Shown here: positions 1 to 8,439 of the stretch, in pieces | Layout of the letters: every line of letters begins with the position of its first letter | Position numbering within the stretch: the first letter of the stretch is position 1 | Assembly: GCA_021812385.1 (NCBI GenBank) | Contig: JAKANO010000015.1 | Span: 1 to 64,000 of the forward strand | Direction: 5' to 3' | Source of the DNA: Pseudomonadota bacterium | GTDB lineage: Bacteria; Pseudomonadota; Gammaproteobacteria; Burkholderiales; Thiobacteraceae | Length of the DNA stretch: 64,000 nt | The notes under the pieces: generated by a model | What the model saw: only the letters and a program-made list of their open reading frames with translations | Database searches by the model: none | What the model was told of the DNA's origin: nothing | Position numbers and translations under genes: made by a program

Positions 1-1
1 A

Positions 2-1015
2 TTGCTGATAAACCTCGATGCGCAAAATCGCGCGCGGCTGCAATCCGCGATGTCGTTCGAAGAAGACACGGTGGGCGGTCTGATGGATTATGACATGGTG
101 TCGGTGCGCGAAGAGGTGACCCTCGAGGTGGCCTTGCGCTATTTGCGCCATTTGGGCGAGCTGCCGAATCAGACCGATAAGCTGTTCGTGGTCGATAGCA
201 ATGACCATCTCAAGGGCGTGTTGCCGCTCAAGCGCATGTTGACGATGAATCCCGGCACCATCATCCGCGACGTCATGGTGGAAGACGTGGTGGTGTTCCA
301 CCCGCAAGACGAAGGGCGTACCGCTGCCCAGGCATTCGAGCGCTATGACTTGGTGACGGCGCCGGTGGTTGACGACAGTAATCGACTTATCGGGCGCCTG
401 GCGGTGGATGTGGTGATGGACTATATCCGCGACGAATCGGAAGCCGAAAAATTGAGCCTGGCCGGCTTGCGCGAGGAGGAGGATTTATTTGCCTCGGTGT
501 GGAAAAGCGTGCAGAACCGCTGGGCCTGGCTGGCCGTGAATTTAGTCACCGCCTTAGTGGCTTCGCGTGTCATTGGTTTGTTTGAAGGCTCGATCCAAAA
601 GCTGGTCGCCTTGGCCGCGCTGATGCCGATTGTCGCCGGCATCGGCGGCAACTCCGGCAATCAAACCACCACCATGATCGTGCGTGCCCTGGCGCTGGGC
701 CAATTGCGCGCTTCCGGCATGCGCAAGCTATTGCGCAAGGAGTTGGGGGTGGCGGGTTTGAACGGCTTGCTGTGGGGCTCGGTGATGGGCGTGATCGCTT
801 ATCTGTTATACAAAAATATTTACTTAGGCTTGGTCATTACCGGTGCGATGACTTTAAACTTGATGCTCGCGGCGGTGATGGGCGTATTGATTCCCTTGTT
901 CATGGCGAAGATGGGGCGCGACCCGGCGGTAGGCTCCAGCGTGATGATTACCGCCATTACCGATAGCGGAGGATTTTTTATTTTTTTAGGGTTGGCGACA
1001 CTGTTTTTGCTGTAG
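2..1015 (+). CDS. mgtE: Magnesium transporter MgtE (5' end outside window)
   Basis: Inner-membrane Mg2+ channel. The visible 337 residues start near the end of the cytosolic N domain and run to the natural stop. A CBS pair spans roughly residues 25-145 (for example DKLFVVDSNDHLKGVLPLKR and the later APVVDDSNRLIG). The MgtE pore domain follows at about residues 170-337, with several hydrophobic helices and the conserved MPIVAGIGGNSGNQ stretch in the first pore helices. Full MgtE proteins are about 450-480 residues, so roughly a quarter is missing upstream and the apparent first Met is not the true start. The next gene, on the same strand, begins 94 bases downstream after a hairpin. The family assignment is firm. 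Confidence 0.95.
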   Translation: MLINLDAQNRARLQSAMSFEEDTVGGLMDYDMVSVREEVTLEVALRYLRHLGELPNQTDKLFVVDSNDHLKGVLPLKRMLTMNPGTIIRDVMVEDVVVFHPQDEGRTAAQAFERYDLVTAPVVDDSNRLIGRLAVDVVMDYIRDESEAEKLSLAGLREEEDLFASVWKSVQNRWAWLAVNLVTALVASRVIGLFEGSIQKLVALAALMPIVAGIGGNSGNQTTTMIVRALALGQLRASGMRKLLRKELGVAGLNGLLWGSVMGVIAYLLYKNIYLGLVITGAMTLNLMLAAVMGVLIPLFMAKMGRDPAVGSSVMITAITDSGGFFIFLGLATLFLL

Positions 1016-1027
1016 TCTAACTCGGTG

Positions 1028-1075
1028 CGATTAGCTATTGTTTGTATCAAAAAAATAACAATCAATAGCTAATCG
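1028..1075. repeat. Inverted repeat between mgtE and the flavoprotein gene
   Basis: CGATTAGCTATTG at 1028-1040 pairs perfectly with its complement at 1063-1075 around an AT-rich 22-base loop. There is no GC-rich stem followed by a T-run, so it is not a classical terminator. It could be a weak transcript-end structure or an operator for the downstream gene. Confidence 0.6.
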
Positions 1076-1109
1076 ACAACAACCAGCAGCTTGCCGCTAC
1101 AATAACTAA

Positions 1110-2504
1110 ATGCAGTACGATCTCATCGTCATCGGTTCGGGTCCAGGCGGATACCGGGCAGCCGTGCTAGCCGCGCAACGCGGCTTGAAAGTGGGCATTG
1201 TGGAAAAGGCAGATTGGGGCGGATGCGGCCTGAATCGCGGCTGCATTCCCAAGAACGCATGGCATCATTCCGCCAAACTCATCGCCGCGAGCCGCAGCAA
1301 CGTCAAGCGCGGAGTGCAGGGCACGCTCATCGGCGACCTCGCACAAGCTTGGGACCACCAGAAAAAAATGGTCAAGGCGGTGCGCGATAACTACATGGGC
1401 AATATGAAGCAACTCCGCATTGCCGGATTTGCCGCGCAAGCCGCCTTTGTCGATGCCCACACGATTAGCTTGGATGGCCGCGATAACCTGAGTTCGCAAC
1501 ATTTTATCGTCGCCACCGGCGCCAGCGCCTTCGTACCCAAGCCGTTTCACCTCATCGAAAATAAAGTGCTCACCAGCGATGAGTTGTTCAATCAAGCGCC
1601 GCCGGAAGGCAAGCGCGTGGCGATTGTCGGTTCCGGCACTGTGGCCACCGAATTCGCATTCATCCTGGCGATGCTCGGCAAGGAAGTGACCTGGATTAGC
1701 CAAAATCCGCCGCTCGCCAATTCCAGTTTCAGCGCCACAGCCCTGAAATTGCTGATGGAGAAATTCCAGCAATACGGCATTGAACCAAAAATCGGCCACC
1801 GGCCCGAAGCGGTGGAGATCATGCCGGAAGGCGTGAAGCTCATTTTGCAAGGCGGCGCGGAGCAAGCGTTGGTAGATTGGGTGTTGCTCGGCACCGGCCG
1901 CCGCCCGCATACCACCGGCCTGAACCTCGATGCCGCCGGCGTGAATACCGATAGCAAGGGCTTCATTAAGGTGAATGAGTACTTGCAAACGGCACAGCCC
2001 AATATTTTCGCAATCGGCGATGTCGCGAATCAGCGCATGAGCGCCAATCAAGCGCTGGCCGATGCGCAAATTGCCGTGGCCAATATCTTGCATCCGCATG
2101 CGCGTAAACAAGACCGCAGCGCGGTTCCGGAGTTGGTGTACTCAGCCCTGGAAATGGGGCGCATCGGTTTGAACGGCGCCGCCGAAAATAAAGACCCCGC
2201 CATCGGCCTCGCGACTTTTGAAAACAACCCACGGGCGATTGGGCAGGACGCCATTGACGGCTTCGTGCGCCTGGTGGCCGATGCCCAAAGCGGCGTGCTG
2301 TTGAGCGGTGAAGCGGTCGGCCCCGAGGCCAGCGAACTGGTGCACATCATTGCCCAACACTATGGCCAGCCCGATGCGCTGCAACACTTGGCGCAGGCTT
2401 ACTATAACCACCCGGCCCGAGCGGAGGAGATTTTTACGGTCGCCGCCGAGATCGCCGCAAAATTAAACCAGCAGATGGCGCAGCAAGCGGTCTTGAATAT
2501 CTAG
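1110..2504 (+). CDS. Dihydrolipoyl dehydrogenase-like flavoprotein with altered active-site cysteine
   Basis: Class I pyridine-nucleotide-disulfide oxidoreductase, 464 residues, the usual length. The FAD-binding GxGxxG (GSGPGG) lies at residues 9-14, the NAD(P)-binding fold near 170 (VAIVGSGTVATEF), the second FAD motif near 305 (IFAIGDVA), and the C-terminal dimer domain carries the catalytic HPxxxE-type motif (HPARAE). The redox motif is unusual: it reads GGCGLNRGCIP (Cys39, Gly40, Cys45), whereas the family has Cys at position 40 paired with Cys45. The normal CxxxxC disulfide is therefore absent unless Cys39 substitutes. No 2-oxo-acid dehydrogenase genes are adjacent, so the electron acceptor is unknown. 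It converges on hemW, 17 bases away. Confidence 0.85.
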   Translation: MQYDLIVIGSGPGGYRAAVLAAQRGLKVGIVEKADWGGCGLNRGCIPKNAWHHSAKLIAASRSNVKRGVQGTLIGDLAQAWDHQKKMVKAVRDNYMGNMKQLRIAGFAAQAAFVDAHTISLDGRDNLSSQHFIVATGASAFVPKPFHLIENKVLTSDELFNQAPPEGKRVAIVGSGTVATEFAFILAMLGKEVTWISQNPPLANSSFSATALKLLMEKFQQYGIEPKIGHRPEAVEIMPEGVKLILQGGAEQALVDWVLLGTGRRPHTTGLNLDAAGVNTDSKGFIKVNEYLQTAQPNIFAIGDVANQRMSANQALADAQIAVANILHPHARKQDRSAVPELVYSALEMGRIGLNGAAENKDPAIGLATFENNPRAIGQDAIDGFVRLVADAQSGVLLSGEAVGPEASELVHIIAQHYGQPDALQHLAQAYYNHPARAEEIFTVAAEIAAKLNQQMAQQAVLNI

Positions 2505-2521
2505 CGTCCGGATACGCTAGC

Positions 2522-3718
2522 TTATTTCGGTTCTGCCAGGAACAGCTGCAATAAATCATTGAGGAAGCGTTGTCCGAGCAGCGTCGGCTGAATGCGCGCC
2601 AAGTCGCGCTGAAGCAAGCCGCGCGCCTCGGCGATTTGCAGCGGCTGTTCAAGCGTGTGCAAGGGTAAGCCGGTGTGCGCTGGAAACAGCGCCGGAGCAA
2701 ATCCCGCATTCAAGCGCAGCGCATTCATCATGAACTCAAAACCCAGTTCGTCAGCGGGCACGCTGTGTTGTTCTTGGATCGCCTGCCCTGCTTGTGCCTG
2801 CTCCATATAGGCCTTGGGTTGCTTGTGGCGCATTTGGCGCAGCACGCCGTGTTGCGTGGTGAGCTTGCTATGCGCGCCGGCGCCGATGCCGAGGTAATCG
2901 CCGAACTGCCAATAGTTCAAATTGTGCTGGCAGGCACGGTGCTGTTGCGCGAACGCCGAGGTTTCATAGTGCGCGTAGCCGGCGGCGCCAAGCCGTTCTT
3001 CGATGGCGCACTGCATCGCAGCGCTGGCGTCATCATCCGGCAATTGCGGCGGTTGCGCATGGAACAGCGTGTTCGGTTCCAAGGTCAGGTGATACGCGGA
3101 AATATGCTGCGCGCCGAAGCCGATGGCGCAGTCGATATCCGCCAAAGCCTGATCTAAGGTCTGTTGCGGCAGTCCGTACATCAAATCCAGATTGACGTTA
3201 TCGAAGTTGGCGCGCGCGATTTCCACGGCGCGCCGCGCTTCCTGGTCATCGTGGATGCGCCCCAGGCTTTGCAAATGCAGCGGGTTGAAACTCTGAATGC
3301 CGATCGACAGGCGATTGATCCCGGCAGCGCGAAAGGCGCGGAATTTTACCGCCTCGAAGGTGCCGGGATTCGCTTCCAGCGTAATTTCGGCCATGGGTTC
3401 GATGGGCAAAAGCGTGCGCAGCATGGTCAGCAATTTATCCAGGCCCTGCGCCGAAAGCAGGCTGGGCGTGCCGCCGCCGAAAAATACGCTGTGCACGCGG
3501 CGGCCCCAAACTTGCGGCAGCGCGGCCTCTAAATCACGCTCCAAGGCAGCCAGGTAGGCGTCCTCGGGAAAGCCGTTCTTCGCTTCATGCGAGTTGAAAT
3601 CGCAGTAAGGGCATTTGCGCACGCACCAGGGAATATGCACGTACAGCGTCAGCGGCGGCGGGGCGTCGAAGTGCGGTGTCTTGCTGGGAAAACCAATCGG
3701 AGATGTAAGACTGCTCAC
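2522..3718 (-). CDS. hemW: Radical SAM heme chaperone HemW
   Basis: 398 residues, typical for HemW, formerly annotated as an oxygen-independent coproporphyrinogen oxidase-like protein. The radical-SAM 4Fe-4S motif is CVRKCPYCDF near residues 32-41 (CxxxCxxC), followed by the SAM-binding FFGGGTPS. The C-terminal third is the HemW wing domain. HemW proteins bind heme and are thought to deliver it to respiratory enzymes. It follows rdgB by ten bases and is the last gene of the rph-rdgB-hemW run, the usual betaproteobacterial order. Confidence 0.95.
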   Translation of the reverse strand: MSSLTSPIGFPSKTPHFDAPPPLTLYVHIPWCVRKCPYCDFNSHEAKNGFPEDAYLAALERDLEAALPQVWGRRVHSVFFGGGTPSLLSAQGLDKLLTMLRTLLPIEPMAEITLEANPGTFEAVKFRAFRAAGINRLSIGIQSFNPLHLQSLGRIHDDQEARRAVEIARANFDNVNLDLMYGLPQQTLDQALADIDCAIGFGAQHISAYHLTLEPNTLFHAQPPQLPDDDASAAMQCAIEERLGAAGYAHYETSAFAQQHRACQHNLNYWQFGDYLGIGAGAHSKLTTQHGVLRQMRHKQPKAYMEQAQAGQAIQEQHSVPADELGFEFMMNALRLNAGFAPALFPAHTGLPLHTLEQPLQIAEARGLLQRDLARIQPTLLGQRFLNDLLQLFLAEPK

Positions 3719-3728
3719 CCCTGAGGCC

Positions 3729-4328
3729 TCACTCCTCGGCGCTCACGAGTTTGAGTTTTGCGACTAGTTGGGCCAGGGCTTGACCGCGGTGGCTGATGCC
3801 GTTTTTCACATCCAGCGGCAGTTCCGCGCCGGTTTGTCCAAAGCTCGGTACCAGAAAATACGGGTCATAGCCAAAGCCGCCGCTGCCGCGCGGGGTGTCG
3901 ATAATCTCGCCATGCCAGGCGCCCTCGGCGATGATTGGTTGCGGGTCGTGCGGGTAACGCACCAGCACCATCACGCAATAATAATGGGCCTTGCGATTGC
4001 TTTCGTGCTGCAGCAACTCGATCAGCTTTTCGTTGTTGCGCTGGTCCGATTTCGGTTCGCCGGCAAAGCGCGCGGAATACACGCCCGGCGCGCCGTTCAA
4101 GGCGTCGACGCAAATCCCGGAATCATCCGCCAGCGCCGGCAGGCCGGACAGCTCGGAAGCGTGGCGCGCCTTGGTCAGGCAATTTTCGATGAAGGTGCAG
4201 TAGGGCTCTTCCGCTTCCGGAATGTTGAACGCGGATTGGGGCAGGATTTCCATACCCAAGGGCTGCAAGATGCGGTCGATCTCGCGCAGCTTGCCGGGGT
4301 TGTTGGAGGCGATAACGAGTTTTTTCAT
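3729..4328 (-). CDS. rdgB: dITP/XTP pyrophosphatase (RdgB/HAM1)
   Basis: 199 residues from the chosen ATG at 4328. This gives the typical N-terminus MKKLVIASNNPGKLREI; a four-residue longer reading is less likely. The enzyme hydrolyses non-canonical purine NTPs (XTP, ITP, dITP) to monophosphates and so protects DNA and RNA. Family signatures: SNNPGK nucleotide loop, ADDSGICVDAL with catalytic acids near residue 70, GFGYDPYF, and SHRGQAL near the C-terminus. It lies between rph and hemW on the minus strand. A 30-bp-stem palindrome sits in the 117-base gap between rph and this gene and may affect read-through or mRNA stability. Confidence 0.95.
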   Translation of the reverse strand: MKKLVIASNNPGKLREIDRILQPLGMEILPQSAFNIPEAEEPYCTFIENCLTKARHASELSGLPALADDSGICVDALNGAPGVYSARFAGEPKSDQRNNEKLIELLQHESNRKAHYYCVMVLVRYPHDPQPIIAEGAWHGEIIDTPRGSGGFGYDPYFLVPSFGQTGAELPLDVKNGISHRGQALAQLVAKLKLVSAEE

Positions 4329-4351
4329 GGGGGGTTCCAAAAAAATCTTTA

Positions 4352-4437
4352 ACCACGGAGTACACAGAGGACACGGAGTAAACCAACAAGAAACGATCCC
4401 GGTTTTTTTACTCCGTGCCCTCTGTGTACTCCGTGGT
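4352..4437. repeat. Intergenic palindrome, CCACGGAG type
   Basis: Two 30-base arms (4352-4381 and 4408-4437) are reverse complements with one mismatch, around a 26-base centre. The core reads ACCACGGAGTACACAGAGG. Related copies lie at 24096-24162 and 53574-53635, so this is a dispersed intergenic repeat family. It would fold into a very stable RNA hairpin between rph and rdgB. Confidence 0.85.
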
Positions 4438-4445
4438 GAGTGCTT

Positions 4446-5162
4446 TTAAATTTTCAAAGCCGCTTGCTGCGCCGCCACCAATTCGCGGATGCCTTTCTCC
4501 GCCAAGGCCATCAGGCTCGCCATTTCGGAATGCGAGAACGGCGCACCTTCGGCTGTGCCCTGAATTTCGACGAAGCCGCCTTGGCCGGTCATCACCACAT
4601 TCATGTCTGTATCGCAGTCGGAGTCTTCGGCGTAATCCAAATCCAGTACCGGCGTGCCTTGGTAGATGCCGACCGAGATCGCCGCCACCGAGTCGCGCAG
4701 CGGCGATTCGCTGAGCAGGCCCTGCGCCATTAAATAAGCAATCGCATCGCTCACGGCAACATAAGCGCCGGTAATGCTAGCAGTGCGCGTGCCGCCATCG
4801 GCCTGGATCACATCGCAATCGATATGAATGGTGCGCTCGCCCAGCTTGGACAGATCCACCACGGCGCGCAGGGAGCGCCCGATCAAGCGTTGAATTTCCT
4901 GCGTGCGCCCGGATTGCTTGCCGCGCGCCGCTTCGCGGTCGATGCGGGTGTTGGTGGAGCGCGGCAACATGCCGTATTCGGCAGTGAGCCAGCCCTGGTT
5001 CTTGCCTTTGAGAAAGCCCGGCACTTTTTCGACGATGCTGGCGGTGCAGATGACTTTGGTATCGCCGCACTCCATCAACACCGAACCTTCGGCGTGCTTG
5101 GTGTAGTTGCGGGTAATGCGCACTTGGCGCAATTGGTCGGGATTTCGTTGGCTGGGTCTCAT
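4446..5162 (-). CDS. rph: Ribonuclease PH
   Basis: 238 residues from the ATG at 5162 ([20 protein letters not shown]), the usual RNase PH start and length. Phosphorolytic 3' exoribonuclease that trims tRNA precursors. The conserved [15 protein letters not shown] and the [19 protein letters not shown] phosphate/substrate region are present. The frame stays open upstream to 5216, but the extra residues (about [12 protein letters not shown]) are simply translated copies of the neighbouring 7-bp repeat, so that longer start is rejected. It heads the rph-rdgB-hemW run. Confidence 0.95.
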   Translation of the reverse strand: MRPSQRNPDQLRQVRITRNYTKHAEGSVLMECGDTKVICTASIVEKVPGFLKGKNQGWLTAEYGMLPRSTNTRIDREAARGKQSGRTQEIQRLIGRSLRAVVDLSKLGERTIHIDCDVIQADGGTRTASITGAYVAVSDAIAYLMAQGLLSESPLRDSVAAISVGIYQGTPVLDLDYAEDSDCDTDMNVVMTGQGGFVEIQGTAEGAPFSHSEMASLMALAEKGIRELVAAQQAALKI

Positions 5163-5165
5163 ATT

Positions 5166-5195
5166 AGGCGTCAGGCGTCGGGCGACAGGCGTCAG
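5166..5195. repeat. Short degenerate heptamer array, opposite orientation
   Basis: About four copies of AGGCGTC (two altered to GGGCGAC-like forms). This is the reverse complement of the heptamer in the large array 48 bases downstream. The two arrays can pair and bracket the rph 5' leader. Confidence 0.7.
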
Positions 5196-5242
5196 GGTTG
5201 ATTCGGGGGTTGCCATTATAACCCAGGTCGACTTTGCTATTT

Positions 5243-5370
5243 CCTGACGCCTGACGCCTGACGCCTGACGCCTGACGCCTGACGCCTGACGCCTGACGCC
5301 TGACGCCTGACGCCTGACGCCTGACGCCTGACGCCTGACGCCTGACGCCTGACGCCTGACGCCTGACGCC
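5243..5370. repeat. Perfect 7-bp tandem array (about 18 copies of CCTGACG)
   Basis: 128 bases of uninterrupted CCTGACG repeats fill the gap between the PP2C gene and rph. The array ends inside the PP2C stop codon. No unit is mutated, which suggests recent expansion or active slippage. Open frames through it give only a monotonous heptapeptide-type repeat and are not considered genes. Confidence 0.95.
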
Positions 5371-6290
5371 TATTTCGAGTATTTCTTAATCGCCGTTTGA
5401 ATTTCCGCGATGGCGCGTTCGATGTCGTCTTCCGACACCGGTTGGCGCGCATTCGGGTCGCGTGCGACGCTGAAAGGATCGAGCCGCGTCGTGACATCTT
5501 CCAGCGGCATGGCGGCCGTCGATACGGTGTCGTGGTGCAAGCCGCGCTTCTGCGGTTCGCCCCAGGTCATGCCCACCGCGGAGAGGTTGTCGCCCTCTTC
5601 GCCACCGCGAAACTCGGCGTGATCCAGCAGTTCCGGTATGGCGCGGGTGATATTGTACGTGTCGATGATGGAGGCGATTTCCGTCTCGGACAGCACGCTC
5701 CATACGCCGTCGGAACACAGCATCAGGGTATCGCCGTCGCGAATCGGCATGCGTTTGCCCAATTCCACTTCGGGCGGCAGAAAACCGCCCAGGCAGTTGT
5801 AAATTTTGTTGCGCTCGGGATGGGTGTACATCTCCTGCGCGGTGATCTTGCCGTCGTCATGCAACTGCTGCACCTTGGAATGGTCTCTGGTGCGCGTGAT
5901 CAGGCGCATGCCGCGGAACATGTATAAGCGCGAATCGCCGACATGCGCCCAATAAGCATGCCCTTGTTGGACAATGGCCGCGACACAGGTGGTGCGCGGC
6001 GATTCCATGAGCTTGTGCTTATTGGTGTAGTCCATGATGGCTTCGTGCCCGCTATTCATGGCCGCCGCTAAAAAGCGGTGCGGGTCTTTGAGCAGCGGTT
6101 GGGCATGCTTTTGGAACATGTCGGCGATCATTTGCACCGTGATCTGCGCCGCCACTTCACCGTGAAAATGCCCGCCCATGCCGTCGGCCACCACCATCAG
6201 GACCGCATCCTTGCTATAAGAATAGGCGACGCGGTCTTGGTTGTATTTGCGGCCGCCTTGGCGGCTTTGCTGAAAAATGGCGAATTTCAT
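5370..6290 (-). CDS. PP2C-family serine/threonine protein phosphatase
   Basis: 306 residues, Mn/Mg-dependent Stp/PrpC-type phosphatase. Metal-binding and fold motifs are all present: RKYNQDR near residues 14-20, VADGMGGHFHGE near 35-46, AHVGDSRLYMFR near 120, SDGVWSVLSETE near 195, and a late GGEEGDNLSAV carrying the last metal Asp. The C-terminal 50 residues are a likely disordered tail. The kinase gene ends nine bases upstream, so kinase and phosphatase form one transcription unit that probably controls a shared phosphoprotein. The 18-copy heptamer array starts exactly at its stop codon. Confidence 0.92.
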   Translation of the reverse strand: MKFAIFQQSRQGGRKYNQDRVAYSYSKDAVLMVVADGMGGHFHGEVAAQITVQMIADMFQKHAQPLLKDPHRFLAAAMNSGHEAIMDYTNKHKLMESPRTTCVAAIVQQGHAYWAHVGDSRLYMFRGMRLITRTRDHSKVQQLHDDGKITAQEMYTHPERNKIYNCLGGFLPPEVELGKRMPIRDGDTLMLCSDGVWSVLSETEIASIIDTYNITRAIPELLDHAEFRGGEEGDNLSAVGMTWGEPQKRGLHHDTVSTAAMPLEDVTTRLDPFSVARDPNARQPVSEDDIERAIAEIQTAIKKYSK

Positions 6291-6299
6291 GGGGCAGTC

Positions 6300-7243
6300 T
6301 TAAAAAATTTCTTTGGTTAATGTTTGGCGGATGGAATCGAGCAGCTTGGGTTTCTTCTGCGGCGGCAGCGGTACGATTTCCAAGAGGTTTTTTTGCAGAT
6401 GGAACACGCTTTGCGGACGATCCATATAATTTAACTGTAGGCACCAGTCGATGATTTCCAGCAGTTGCTCCGAATATTGCCCGGCCCACAGTTTTTTGGC
6501 GGAAGCCAGCTTATCGTTGGTCAAACGCTGGTCGGCGGCCTGCGGCGCAAACCGGCGAGGCAAGAAAACATGCTCGCGCCCACGCTATAAATATCCGACC
6601 AGGGGCCGAGAATGTCGCGGTTTTTGTATTGTTCGGGCGCGGCGAAACCGGGCGTGTACATGGGCGAAAGCTTGCTCTTCTCGCTGGTGAGCGTTTGCCG
6701 CGCAGCGCCGAAATCCAGTAGCACCGGCGATCCGTCCAAGCGGATATAGACATTGGCGGGCTTGATGTCGAGATGCAGGATTTTGTGCGTATGCACCTCG
6801 CGCAAGCCGTTCAAGAGCTCGGCGAACACGCGACGAATGAAGCTTTCCTTGACCACGCGCTTGCGCGAGGTGATTTCCTCTTGCATGGTCTTGCCGCGTT
6901 CGTAGCGCATCACCATGTAAACCGTTTCGTTGGCGCGGAAGAAGTTGATGACGCGCACCACGTTGGGATGGCTGATCTTGGCCAGCGCGCGGCCTTCCTC
7001 GAAGAAGCACTTCATGCCGTAGCGGAAAGTCGCCAGGTTTTCAGCGGTGGTGGCTTGTACCAAGGCGCCTTCTTCGCGCAACGCCAATTGGCTCGGCAAA
7101 TACTCTTTGATGGCGACTGCGGCGCCGTTTTCGTCGTGCGCGAGATAAACAATGCTGAAGCCACCGCCCGACAACTGCTTGGCGATTTTGTAGTTTTGGA
7201 GTTGGTAGCCCTTGGGGAGCGCGCGATTAGCTTGGCTTGGCAT
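6300..7243 (-). pseudogene. Serine/threonine protein kinase, interrupted by a frameshift
   Basis: Hanks-type kinase. Reading from 7243 gives the glycine-loop region (LSGGGFSIVYLA), VAIKEYLP with the catalytic Lys, HLDIKPANV (HRD-like loop), DFGAA and the APEQY region; this frame then stops at 6521 after CLAGLRRRPPTSV. The rest of the kinase C-lobe (QLLEIIDWCLQLNYMDRPQS) continues in another frame from about 6545 to 6300. Adding one base near 6543-6549 (GGTTTGC to GGTTTGCC on the gene strand) would restore CLAGLPPQAADQR and a single protein of about 314 residues. This is either a recent inactivating deletion or a sequencing error. It pairs with the PP2C gene and diverges from yicC. Confidence 0.85.
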
Positions 7244-7375
7244 CTGGTCTGCTGACTAAATTATGTTTTCATTTTCGGCATTTATTGCGATAAAGTAAAG
7301 CTTTACAGCAGAATCCTCAATGGCTACTTGATCTTGCGCCATTCGCGCTCTATCAATATTAACGGCAGGAAAACC

Positions 7376-8242
7376 ATGATCTATAGCATGACCGGCTATG
7401 CCGCACTCAGCCAGGAGTTGCCCCAGGGCACCCTGAACCTGGAATTGAAGACCGTCAACAGCCGCTATCTCGATCTGCAATTCCGCATCGCGGACGATTT
7501 GCGCGGCTTGGAGCCGCTGCTGCGCGAATTGATCGGCAGCCGCTTGGCGCGCGGCAAAGTGGATTTCCGCTTGGGGTTTTCTGCGGCGGTGACGGCCGAA
7601 AGCCTGGCGCACTTGCAGACCGGCATGATGCAGCAATTGCTGGCGCTGGAGCAAACCGTGCTGCTGCACGCGCCAAATGCCGCGCCGCTCAGCGTGGCGG
7701 AAATCCTGCGCTGGCCCGGCATCATCGCCAGCGAAGAAGTTTCCAAGGAAGCGCTGAAGGAAGCCGCGCTGGCGCTTGCCACCCGCGCGCTCGACGAACT
7801 GGCCGCAAGCCGCGAGCGCGAAGGCGCAAAACTCAAGGACATCATCCTCGACCGCGCCGCGCAAATAACAGCCCTGGTGGCGCGCATCCAGCCCAAATCG
7901 GCGCTGATCGTGGCCAATATGCAGGAAAAACTGCGGCAACGCCTGCAAGAGGCGCAAGTCGGCAGCGACGACGAGCGCGTGCGCCAAGAAATCGTGCTGT
8001 TCGCGCAAAAAATCGATGTCGACGAAGAGTTGGCGCGCCTGGGCACGCATTTAAGCGAAGTGCAGCGCGTCCTGAAAAAAGGCGGCGGCGTCGGTAAACG
8101 CCTGGATTTTCTGATGCAAGAACTCAACCGTGAGGCCAACACCCTGGGCTCGAAGTCGGTGGATGCGGAAATGTCGCAAGCCTCGATGGAAATGAAGGTG
8201 TTGATCGACCAAATGCGCGAGCAAGTGCAGAATATTGAATAG
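7376..8242 (+). CDS. yicC: YicC family endoribonuclease
   Basis: 288 residues from ATG 7376 (MIYSMTGYA, the hallmark N-terminus), preceded by AGGA. The C-terminal DUF1732-type end contains KRLDFLMQELNREANTLGSK. YicC proteins are metal-dependent endoribonucleases whose E. coli member degrades the small RNA RyhB. It is usually next to gmk in betaproteobacteria; here gmk lies 7.4 kb away because of the integrated element. A strong terminator follows 35 bases after the stop. Confidence 0.93.
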   Translation: MIYSMTGYAALSQELPQGTLNLELKTVNSRYLDLQFRIADDLRGLEPLLRELIGSRLARGKVDFRLGFSAAVTAESLAHLQTGMMQQLLALEQTVLLHAPNAAPLSVAEILRWPGIIASEEVSKEALKEAALALATRALDELAASREREGAKLKDIILDRAAQITALVARIQPKSALIVANMQEKLRQRLQEAQVGSDDERVRQEIVLFAQKIDVDEELARLGTHLSEVQRVLKKGGGVGKRLDFLMQELNREANTLGSKSVDAEMSQASMEMKVLIDQMREQVQNIE

Positions 8243-8276
8243 CGTTTCACGGCATCCCAGGAAATTCCACCAAAAA

Positions 8277-8307
8277 CAATAAAGCCGCTATTTCAGCGGC
8301 TTTATTG
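8277..8307 (+). terminator. Intrinsic terminator after yicC
   Basis: A perfect 13-bp stem (CAATAAAGCCGCT with its complement) closes a 5-base loop; the T-rich side follows the GC-rich core. The symmetric A/T flanks would let it work in both directions, insulating yicC from the integrated element. Confidence 0.85.
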
Positions 8308-8348
8308 CTTCATACCGTTGCACTGTGTTCCAGAGAAGCGCATTATTC

Positions 8349-8372
8349 GTGTGTACCCACTTGTGTACCCAT
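8349..8372. other. Left attachment site (attL)
   Basis: GTGTGTACCCAC, then TT, then GTGTACCCAT; 22 of 24 positions match 15508-15531. The integrase gene begins 68 bases inside. It is the left border of the element. Confidence 0.75.
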
Positions 8373-8404
8373 GGCTATTTTGGTCTCGACTTGTGGGTAC
8401 ACAC
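8349..8404. repeat. Inverted 12-mers around attL
   Basis: GTGTGTACCCAC at 8349-8360 has a perfect inverted copy at 8393-8404 (GTGGGTACACAC), with a third partial copy (GTGTACCCAT) between them. The array lies directly upstream of the integrase gene, so it may hold integrase-binding sites and the integrase promoter/operator. Confidence 0.75.
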
Positions 8405-8439
8405 GTACAAATGCGTAATCTGATTTTTTGGGAGCTGCT

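Noticed and set aside
1167..2111. 314-residue open frame antisense to the flavoprotein gene
   Set aside because: Shadow frame of GC-rich coding DNA; the plus-strand protein has full family motifs.
5163..5216. 18-residue N-terminal extension of Rph
   Set aside because: Encoded by the degenerate repeat; the standard family start is ATG 5162.
5237..5497. Frame giving a GVRRQAS-type repeated peptide on the minus strand
   Set aside because: It is a translation of the heptamer array plus antisense-shifted PP2C sequence; no start signal and no similarity.
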